Assembly (NCBI GenBank): GCA_030643145.1
Contig: DAOWMJ010000081.1
Coordinates: 1 to 8,679 of the forward strand
Direction of reading: 5' to 3'
DNA from: Candidatus Latescibacterota bacterium
GTDB taxonomy: Bacteria; Krumholzibacteriota; Krumholzibacteriia; Krumholzibacteriales; WJIX01
Length of the DNA: 8,679 nt
Of this stretch, positions 1 to 6,178 are shown in pieces. Numbering within the stretch: position 1 is the stretch's first letter; the number at the start of each line of letters is the position of its first letter. The notes beneath the pieces were generated by a model. That model worked only from the letters and a program-made list of their open reading frames with translations, did no database searches and had not been told where the DNA came from. The translations under genes were made by a program, and so were the position numbers.

Positions 1-2394
1 TGTCCCGTCAAAATCTATCTCCGGATGCACAAGCGAATCAGTCAAAACAAGCCTTCCCGTAAACATGCCATCTAAAAACGGTGTATCCCCAAAATACTCC
101 GCAAAAGGTTTCATTGCCAACCTGGCAGAGTATATACCAAGATCTACGACGGCATTACGAAGAGCTTTTATTCCATCTTTATTAATTTCCTTCCAGCTAA
201 CGCCGCTCATTGTCCCGCTTGCAAAACCGAACCCCGCCGTAGTAGACAAGCTCACTGAATCAACCACGCAATACCCGTCCGCGTAAGACGCTTTAACTGC
301 CAGCGATTTCACTGTGATTGTATCAATGACTCCCTCTGTTAATTCAAGGTCAATCTCCATTGATGGATCCGCAATATCGCCAGTGCAACTCAGGGTCCCC
401 ATTGTCTTACCTTTCAGGGGAACTGATATCAACCCGGAGTTATTTAATAGCGACATATCCAACCTGTCAAATCTAAATTCACTATCCAAGGTATTCTCGA
501 ATTTGTTTAAAGTGCCTACAAAATATAAGGCGCCAAGCTTTGAATGAAACTGCATATCGTCAAAAAATAATGTGGAATCACTAATAACAACATTAAAGTT
601 TCCACTGCTTTTCCAGTTCTCCTCCAGCATTTCAAGCACAACATCACTGAATACAAATCTGGTAATATCCCCATTCTTTATCACTTCGCCCCTCATCTTT
701 GCTTTGAACCCGGGCCTTTCAAGATTAAGCCTTTTTATATTTGTCTTACCGCGAAAATAATCAAGCGATAGTTCAATCCCGGAGAAACCGAACGGGTCAA
801 TACAGCAACTGTCACCTGAAAGATCCAAAAAGAGGCTGTAATATTTATCTCTTTTCATGGCAAGTTTGATCTGTCCATCGGGCACAAAAACGTTTCTGTA
901 TTCAAAATTATTACAACTGCCGCTTACTCGTAGATCCCAGGAATCAAAACTTCCACTCCATAATCCATTTACATCAATATCAGTCCTGTATTCCTCGATA
1001 TTAAAATAGGGAAATAGAGTATCAACCGCTTCGCATTTAATGTCGACAAATAGGTTTATTTTATCTTTTCCGGTTATACTTCCATATATATCAACAGTAT
1101 GTGTTGAGGATTTCATCCATGCCTTTTCAAGCAAAAGACTATCCCCTCTGTGAACTCCTGAAATAACCGCATGTTCATAAGGAAATCTTCTGAAGTGCCC
1201 CTCTTCAAGATCAAATTGAAATAGTACTTCATTTTTGCAGGGATAATATTTAACCCCTATCTTACCCGTGAAATCTGTTTCAGGAAGCCTGGTTCCCGGA
1301 TAAAACCCCTTTGACAAATCAATATTTTCAGTACTCAAACTGATTTTTAACAGTTTTTCATCCTCAATTAAATAAGCGCCATCCCCAACTACGTAAGCCC
1401 CATTAATCCCTCCTTCAAAATGATTCATCCTGACGATTGAATCTTTTACAGTTATGTCCATATTAAAATCGTTCAGGGCAAAACCGCTGATTATTCCATC
1501 GGCGACCCCCTTCAAATTCAAGATGTCGTTTTCTCCGCGTATATCAAAAACGCCATTTACCCTTCCTGTTGCTTCAGCGGCAAAATCAAAAATATATCCT
1601 GCTTCTTTCAAATCTAAGGGGGCACATTTTACACGCATATCTATATTCATCGAGAACGGGTTAAATCTTCCGTTCAATATTAGTTTTGAACTTTCCGTGC
1701 GTACAGAATAGTTTTCAAGAAGAATATTACTGACGTCACTATTTTTATCCTTATCATTTTTCCAGATAACATTTCCCTTTATTTCGTTGATACTAATCTT
1801 TCGAGTAATTAGATTGCACGATCCTTTTCGCATCTGAACATAAACCCCGTTTTCCCTGGTAGTTACAGAGCCTTCAAATTTGATATTTTTTACAGCTTCC
1901 GCACTATTTGCACCCTGATATATAATCTGTCCCTTTGAAACATTCAGTTCTGCCACCGTGAACCTGAATAATTTACCGAATGATTCGATACCCCCGGGCA
2001 TTTTGTTAATCTCCGAAGGCCCCTGTTTTATCCATATATGAGGCCTTAAAATGGATAACTCATCCATCCTGTGCCTTTTTCCCAGCAGAGAAATCAGATC
2101 ATACCGACAGTTGATTTCTTCTATTCTGACAACATCGTATGAAAAATCATCACCTCTGTAACGAATTATAAGGTTCCGGATATAAAGCCTGCCAAGAAGA
2201 TTGCCGTCAATTTTTCCAATTTCCAACTTATAATCGGTCCTATGAAAACAGTAACTTCCCAAAACATCGGCAACCCTGTCAGCAAAGAAATCGGTATGGA
2301 CAAAGAGAAGGGCCAAAATCACCACTACAAGTACAAAGACAATGAAAGAGGAAATCCAGATTACAATTCTGTTTTTTATAATTCTTTCAGCCAT
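1..2394 (-). CDS. TamB/AsmA-like envelope protein, N-terminal 798 residues (C-terminus cut by window edge)
   Basis: Reading the minus strand from ATG at 2394, the frame stays open to base 1 (798 codons, every triplet checked), so the gene runs off the left edge. Residues 1-10 are basic, residues about 11-33 form one hydrophobic segment (an uncleaved inner-membrane anchor), and the remainder is predicted periplasmic. Residues about 55-125 resemble the AsmA/TamB N-terminus: a stretch reading IGKIDGNLLGRLYIRNL is followed by an 'element-defines-subspace' pattern ending in LSILRPHIWI. After that come many alternating polar/hydrophobic strands with recurring G-x-(V/L)-x-(G) and (N/D/H)P-x-(I/M)-x-(F/L) motifs, for example ADPSMEIDL near residue 675 and HPEIDF near 791, as expected for the beta-taco groove of bridge-like lipid transporters. 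Known TamB proteins span the periplasm, bind TamA through the C-terminal domain and are implicated in phospholipid movement to the outer membrane. The upstream partner gene is an Omp85 protein, which supports TamB over other AsmA-like proteins. The defining C-terminal domain lies outside the window, so the exact subfamily is inferred. The start has AGGA (2403-2400) 5 nt upstream. Confidence 0.75.
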   Translation of the reverse strand, partial: MAERIIKNRIVIWISSFIVFVLVVVILALLFVHTDFFADRVADVLGSYCFHRTDYKLEIGKIDGNLLGRLYIRNLIIRYRGDDFSYDVVRIEEINCRYDLISLLGKRHRMDELSILRPHIWIKQGPSEINKMPGGIESFGKLFRFTVAELNVSKGQIIYQGANSAEAVKNIKFEGSVTTRENGVYVQMRKGSCNLITRKISINEIKGNVIWKNDKDKNSDVSNILLENYSVRTESSKLILNGRFNPFSMNIDMRVKCAPLDLKEAGYIFDFAAEATGRVNGVFDIRGENDILNLKGVADGIISGFALNDFNMDITVKDSIVRMNHFEGGINGAYVVGDGAYLIEDEKLLKISLSTENIDLSKGFYPGTRLPETDFTGKIGVKYYPCKNEVLFQFDLEEGHFRRFPYEHAVISGVHRGDSLLLEKAWMKSSTHTVDIYGSITGKDKINLFVDIKCEAVDTLFPYFNIEEYRTDIDVNGLWSGSFDSWDLRVSGSCNNFEYRNVFVPDGQIKLAMKRDKYYSLFLDLSGDSCCIDPFGFSGIELSLDYFRGKTNIKRLNLERPGFKAKMRGEVIKNGDITRFVFSDVVLEMLEENWKSSGNFNVVISDSTLFFDDMQFHSKLGALYFVGTLNKFENTLDSEFRFDRLDMSLLNNSGLISVPLKGKTMGTLSCTGDIADPSMEIDLELTEGVIDTITVKSLAVKASYADGYCVVDSVSLSTTAGFGFASGTMSGVSWKEINKDGIKALRNAVVDLGIYSARLAMKPFAEYFGDTPFLDGMFTGRLVLTDSLVHPEIDFDGT

Positions 2395-2409
2395 CGTTTT
2401 CCTTTTCCA

Positions 2410-4347
2410 TCAAAACAGCTGGCCCAGACTGATGTGAATCCAGTAATTATTTTTTTCAATGTCAGCTGTTTTCTTAAGTGGAAATCCCGCATCAACCCTG
2501 ATAGGTCCAAGCGGCGTATAATATCTTAACCCAAAACCCGCACTATACTTATAATCACGGGTCGTCATTTCATCCATTTCCTTCAGTATGGTAAACTGAT
2601 TTATCGCTATGGCGTTAATATTCTCCCAAACATTGCCGCCATCAAGAAAAATCACCCCCCCGATATTAAATCTGGATAAACCGGGGAATAAAAACCTGAG
2701 CTCAACATTTGTCAATAATAACACCTGCCCACCCACGGGATCTCCACTGATTCCTGTTGGCCCTAACGAATTCTCCTCGTAACCCCTCACAGAGTTACCT
2801 CCACCTATAAAGAACCGGCTTTCTAGAGGAATCCCGCTGGAGACAGTTCCGGCAAATGGCTCTAAGAACCCCACTCTAAACCTGTACGCCAAAACTGCTT
2901 CATTCAAAATAGTGCTAAAACTTCTATATGAAGAAACAACAGAATAGTAATTATCATCTCCGCCTAACACTCCCCCCGAGTATCTAAGTTCCAGGTTAAA
3001 ATAATTGCCGTTCTTTGGATTGAAGTAATAATTCCTTGTATCCCTTCTATATTCTAATTCCAGTGAGTGTCTTTTTGATTCGCTTTTTTCCCCCGGAGAA
3101 TCATCCCGTTTTATATGTTCAAAAATATAGCTGAACTGGAGCAAGGTCTGCCTCGAAACTTGTCTGAAGATTGAACTTGTGTAGCTCATCGCACGAAAGA
3201 CCGCGGGCTGAATAGTAGCATCATCTTCATAATATGCGCCCAGAGAGAAAGTGTTCCATGTTGACATAATATGAGGAAAACGTAACTCTCCTTCGTAACG
3301 GATATACTTTTCCTCAAAATTCATTTCTGAAAAATCGATTTCATTATCAGAAAATAAGCTGAAAGAGTAAGAGGATATAAATCTCAGAGTATATCCCCTA
3401 TTCAACAAATTTCTTTGTCCCCATTCAACAAATATATGGCTCGCGTGAACATTACCAACTCCCATTCCAGTCTCAATATACCCCATCTTTCTTTCCCGCA
3501 CACCCAAGCGTATATCCACGATTCCAGCCTTAAGATTTAGGTTTTCAGGTTCAATATCAACAGATGAAAAAAAGCCGGTATTGTATAAATTTTGCTTACT
3601 TTGTTGAATCTTCTTAAGTTCAAAATACTCCCCTGGATGTATAGTAAGTTCCCTTGATATTATATCTTTATTTACTTTCCTGTTGCCAACTATTTGGATA
3701 GCATTAATCTTCGCTTTTTCCCCTACTCTGATCTTCCAGAAAATATCAACCTCAGTTGAATCAACATTAACTTCGTAAGATATTCCTGTCCCGAGATAGC
3801 CTCTCTCGAAAAATAGGTTAAATATAGAATATTGATCAACTTTAAGTAAATTCGGATTATATGGCTGTCCTTCAGTTAATTTCAGTACATCTTTTATAAG
3901 TTCTTTTGAGATTATTTCATTGTCCCCAATCCCAAGTTTTCTGACTCTGGTTCTTTCCCCTTCATTTATAATAATCTTTATCTTGATAGAATTGTTTTCT
4001 TCGTCCCTTACAAGGGAACTAATATTCACTTCTGTGCTGAAAAATCCATTTTTTCTGTAAAAGGATTTGATTCTTTCCAGATCCCGCATGAGAAAATCAG
4101 CGCGATAGCGTGGCTTTTTAAAAAAACTAAAAACCCCCGCTTCTTTTGTATGCATTTTATTCTTAAGAATTTTATCGTCAAATACGCGATTACCTAGAAT
4201 AATAATCCTCTTGGTAACCGGCAATTCGTCCTCAAACCCCCCGGCGGCAGCTTCAGACAGGAAACAGAATCCTACCCCTAGAGCAATGAAACAGCTAAAA
4301 GCAACTAATAGTATTCTTTTTGTTTTGTACAGCATTGAGATTGACAT
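2410..4347 (-). CDS. Omp85-family outer-membrane assembly protein with three POTRA domains (TamA/BamA-like)
   Basis: 645 residues. A signal peptide covers residues 1 to about 35 (basic RTK-type start, hydrophobic 11-30, likely cleavage after SEAAA). Three POTRA domains follow at about 45-126, 132-208 and 212-286; the third has the typical GNRKV opening and NLYNTGFFSSVDI helix-strand junction. From about 288 to the end is a 16-strand-type barrel. It contains the RDTRNYYFNPKNG turn (435-447), the loop-6 lock motif VRGY (520-523) within GGGNSVRGYEENSLGP, the strand motif TPLGPIRVDAGFP (611-623), and a C-terminal beta-signal ending in phenylalanine (HISLGQLF). The family inserts or remodels outer-membrane proteins. 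Three POTRAs and 645 residues fit TamA (three POTRAs, about 580 residues in E. coli) better than BamA (five POTRAs, about 800), and a TamB-like gene follows directly. However, the place after rseP is where Proteobacteria keep bamA, so a short BamA cannot be excluded. The ATG at 4347 is preferred over the in-frame ATG four codons later because only it has a ribosome-binding site (AGGA at 4358-4355, spacing 7). Confidence 0.85.
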   Translation of the reverse strand: MSISMLYKTKRILLVAFSCFIALGVGFCFLSEAAAGGFEDELPVTKRIIILGNRVFDDKILKNKMHTKEAGVFSFFKKPRYRADFLMRDLERIKSFYRKNGFFSTEVNISSLVRDEENNSIKIKIIINEGERTRVRKLGIGDNEIISKELIKDVLKLTEGQPYNPNLLKVDQYSIFNLFFERGYLGTGISYEVNVDSTEVDIFWKIRVGEKAKINAIQIVGNRKVNKDIISRELTIHPGEYFELKKIQQSKQNLYNTGFFSSVDIEPENLNLKAGIVDIRLGVRERKMGYIETGMGVGNVHASHIFVEWGQRNLLNRGYTLRFISSYSFSLFSDNEIDFSEMNFEEKYIRYEGELRFPHIMSTWNTFSLGAYYEDDATIQPAVFRAMSYTSSIFRQVSRQTLLQFSYIFEHIKRDDSPGEKSESKRHSLELEYRRDTRNYYFNPKNGNYFNLELRYSGGVLGGDDNYYSVVSSYRSFSTILNEAVLAYRFRVGFLEPFAGTVSSGIPLESRFFIGGGNSVRGYEENSLGPTGISGDPVGGQVLLLTNVELRFLFPGLSRFNIGGVIFLDGGNVWENINAIAINQFTILKEMDEMTTRDYKYSAGFGLRYYTPLGPIRVDAGFPLKKTADIEKNNYWIHISLGQLF

Positions 4348-4369
4348 TCTTTAATCCTGGTTGTAACTT
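4341..4369 (+). promoter_or_regulatory. candidate promoter for the plus-strand lipoprotein gene
   Basis: A perfect -35 hexamer TTGACA (4341-4346) is followed 17 bp later by a weak -10, TAACTT (4364-4369, three of six matches). It is placed correctly to drive the gene starting at 4379; the start site would fall at about 4376, giving a near-leaderless message, which agrees with the lack of a Shine-Dalgarno. The TTGACA overlaps the start codon of the divergent Omp85 gene, and one perfect hexamer can arise by chance. Confidence 0.3.
4348..4358 (-). promoter_or_regulatory. ribosome-binding site of the Omp85 gene
   Basis: AGGA at 4358-4355 lies 7 nt before ATG 4347. The alternative ATG four codons downstream has no purine-rich sequence ahead of it. 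This decides the start and shows that the 31-bp divergent gap is fully used: it holds this site on one strand and possible promoter bases on the other. Confidence 0.6.
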
Positions 4370-4378
4370 CCTTAAAAG

Positions 4379-4804
4379 ATGAAGAATAAACAATTTTATA
4401 AAGTGTACGAAAAGAGTTCAACAAACAATTCCAACCGGGAATTTAATAAACTCTGTCATCCGGTTAGAATTCGTAAATCAATTTCGATTATCCTTTCTAT
4501 TCTTTTTATGCTTACCAGCTGCTGCTCGGAGAGAACAACCCCGGATAAAGAAATTACAAGAACTCTCACATCAAACGAACGGTATCTAGTAAACTTATAT
4601 GTTAAAATACATGAATTTGAAAGAAATCTCCAAAACAATCCCGAAGAACTCTCAAAAAAATTGAGCCAACTAGAAAAAGAAACAGATTCTCAGAGAATTC
4701 GGCTAACGCTATCGGAACTTGAAAAAGACCCGACAAAATGGTTGGCCGTTTACAATAGAATTAACAAATTACTGACAAGAAACTCTCAAAACCCAGAAAA
4801 TTAG
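4379..4804 (+). CDS. predicted small lipoprotein, unknown family, antisense to the operon
   Basis: 141 residues, the only gene on the plus strand. Residues 1-33 are hydrophilic with a basic end (RIRKS), residues 35-45 are hydrophobic, and the lipobox L-T-S-C places the lipidated cysteine at residue 48 (codon 4520-4522). That predicts a mature lipoprotein of about 94 residues, with Cys49 at position +2. The mature part is rich in Glu, Lys, Leu and Asn and looks almost entirely alpha-helical (residues about 64-135), with no recognisable catalytic motif; a Lys-Asp-Pro-x-Lys-Trp turn sits near 116-121. I do not recognise the family. The n-region is unusually long and ATG 4379 has no clear Shine-Dalgarno, but an in-frame TAA at 4373-4375 excludes an earlier start and no good later ATG, GTG or TTG precedes the signal. 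The gene is visibly AT-rich (about 34% G+C by hand count over 4381-4800). Its TAG overlaps the rseP TAA on the other strand (shared bases 4801-4804), and its start lies 31 bp from the divergent Omp85 start. Lipobox plus a clean open frame make it probably real. Confidence 0.6.
   Translation: MKNKQFYKVYEKSSTNNSNREFNKLCHPVRIRKSISIILSILFMLTSCCSERTTPDKEITRTLTSNERYLVNLYVKIHEFERNLQNNPEELSKKLSQLEKETDSQRIRLTLSELEKDPTKWLAVYNRINKLLTRNSQNPEN
4395..4424 (-). promoter_or_regulatory. candidate promoter for the Omp85-tamB-like pair
   Basis: The minus strand has TATAAA (4400-4395, five of six matches to the -10 consensus) with a poor -35, TTGTTG (4424-4419), 18 bp upstream. Transcription would begin near 4388 and leave a leader of about 40 nt before ATG 4347. 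The site lies inside the 5' coding region of the opposite lipoprotein gene. The -35 is weak and the region AT-rich, so confidence is low; the pair may instead be read from the upstream operon. Confidence 0.2.
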
Positions 4805-6168
4805 CCGAACACGTTAAAAATATCTAAAGCTGTCACCAAAACCATTAATATAATCAGAAGCACGAACCCGGCCTGCATCATCACATTCTTTGCCTTGCGG
4901 TTAATGGGCCTACCCGATACCAATTCGACAAAATAAAGCACGAAATGTCCTCCATCAAAAGGTAAAATCGGTAGAAGATTAAATATAGCAAGGTTCAGCG
5001 AAAAGAAAGCGATAAAAAGCATTAAATACCCAAAACCCCATCTGGCCATGTCTCCAGCCATCTGTCCGATTCTGAGCGGACCGCCCATCGCCTTCATCGA
5101 CGCATTCCCGGTTACAAGTTGTTTAAGGAAACCTAATATTGCAATAGTCATTTGTCGGAACGAACCAGCTCCGCGGCCTACCGCTTTGAGAAAGGAGATC
5201 TTAGACTCTTCATAATATTGCCCTATTCCAATTGCCCCAACTTCAATAACCTCAAGTTTTTCTCCACCTGAAGCAATATCAATAGATTCCGGAGTAATAA
5301 ACGCCGACCGTTCCACTCCGTCCTGATTCCATACAAATTCAGCTTCGCGCCCTAGGCTATTGCGAATTCTATTCGCAAGCTCACTGTATGAAATTACTAC
5401 AGTATCATTAATTGACTCAATATAGGCTCCCTTTCTAATTCCGGCTTTCCATGCCGGGCCGTCGTGCTTTACATCTCCAATTACCGGCGGAACCCCCAGA
5501 TAAAGCCCTACAGTGTACCTGTCGGCATCTTCGTTATATTCCGGTGTTGCCGTAACAAAAAGAGTGTCCACCTTTCTAAGAATCTTAAAAGTGAGCTCTT
5601 TCTCTTCATTTTGTTTTACAAAATGTGAAATATCTTTATCAAATGTCAAAGATTTTCCGTTTACTTCAAGGATTCTGTCTCCCCTTTCAAAACCTGCTTG
5701 CATGGCTGGGGAACTCAGAATTACTTTCTCCACTATCGACGAAGGGACAGGGTTAATAACACCCTGAATCGATACGCTTCCAATATAAATAATAAGACTC
5801 AGCACTGCATTCATAATGGGGCCGGCGACAACTATCTGCATTTTCTGGAATGGAGTCTTGGCCCTAAAGGTACGGTATTCCGGTATATCCTCTTCTATTA
5901 TTTCACCAGCATCTTTCTTTTTTTCATCATCTTTTTTGTCATCCTCATCCTCCGAATCACCGGCAAATTTTACATAGCCGCCAAACGGCACGGCGGAAAT
6001 GGCATACTCGGTCTCACCGAATTTCTTCTTGATCAACTTAGGCCCAAACCCCAGGGAGAAAGTGACGACATAAACATTATTAAGCTTGCCCACAATAAAA
6101 TGTCCAAACTCATGTATAAGCACAACCACACTCAAAACAAATAAAAACGCCGCAATAGTAAGTAACAT
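4801..6168 (-). CDS. rseP: RseP/site-2 family intramembrane zinc metalloprotease
   Basis: 455 residues when started at ATG 6168. It belongs to the M50 site-2 proteases that cleave substrates within the inner membrane; in E. coli RseP releases sigma-E from its anti-sigma factor RseA and clears remnant signal peptides. The zinc motif HEFGH is at residues 19-23 inside the first membrane segment, and the third zinc ligand Asp405 is in NLLPILPFDGG (397-407). The beta-hairpin motif GGYVKF is at 63-68. The second membrane segment is about 109-133, followed by two PDZ domains (about 142-210 and 225-295, each with an A-G-(F/I)-x-(R/K)-G loop) and two C-terminal membrane segments (about 379-404 and 431-450). 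Length matches the family. The frame extends upstream to an ATG at 6273 inside dxr, but ATG 6168 has a strong GGAGG and starts directly with the membrane helix, as family members do. A very charged Asp/Glu/Lys stretch at 71-93 sits in the cytoplasmic loop. The substrate in this organism is unknown; no sigma or anti-sigma gene is in view. Confidence 0.95.
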   Translation of the reverse strand: MLLTIAAFLFVLSVVVLIHEFGHFIVGKLNNVYVVTFSLGFGPKLIKKKFGETEYAISAVPFGGYVKFAGDSEDEDDKKDDEKKKDAGEIIEEDIPEYRTFRAKTPFQKMQIVVAGPIMNAVLSLIIYIGSVSIQGVINPVPSSIVEKVILSSPAMQAGFERGDRILEVNGKSLTFDKDISHFVKQNEEKELTFKILRKVDTLFVTATPEYNEDADRYTVGLYLGVPPVIGDVKHDGPAWKAGIRKGAYIESINDTVVISYSELANRIRNSLGREAEFVWNQDGVERSAFITPESIDIASGGEKLEVIEVGAIGIGQYYEESKISFLKAVGRGAGSFRQMTIAILGFLKQLVTGNASMKAMGGPLRIGQMAGDMARWGFGYLMLFIAFFSLNLAIFNLLPILPFDGGHFVLYFVELVSGRPINRKAKNVMMQAGFVLLIILMVLVTALDIFNVFG

Positions 6169-6178
6169 ACATCCTCCA
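6169..6178 (-). promoter_or_regulatory. Shine-Dalgarno that fixes the rseP start
   Basis: The minus strand reads GGAGG at 6177-6173, just after the dxr stop codon (6181-6179) and 4 nt before ATG 6168. It is the best ribosome-binding site in the window. It argues that translation begins here and not at the upstream in-frame ATG (6273), which would add 35 residues encoded inside dxr. The spacing is slightly short. Confidence 0.7.

Noticed and set aside
65..760. Several short plus-strand frames (65-286, 314-547, 572-760) near the left edge
   Set aside because: The minus-strand tamB-like frame is open across the whole stretch and shows the expected anchor and beta-rich pattern. The short frames are shadows.
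2242..2529. Plus-strand frame spanning the junction of the Omp85 and tamB-like genes
   Set aside because: It is antisense to two well-supported coding ends, with a composition typical of reverse-strand shadows.
4456..4638. A 60-residue minus-strand frame opposite the lipoprotein gene, in the orientation of the operon
   Set aside because: It begins with TTG, has no ribosome-binding site and shows no domain or signal. The plus-strand frame has a clean lipobox and fills the gap end to end, so the minus frame is its shadow.
4780..4860. Possible bidirectional terminator at the convergent rseP/lipoprotein ends
   Set aside because: The stops overlap, and I found no inverted repeat followed by a T-tract on either strand.
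5698..6144. A 148-residue plus-strand open frame opposite rseP
   Set aside because: It lies fully inside rseP, whose catalytic motifs are complete. The product is low in recognisable features and has no upstream ribosome-binding site.
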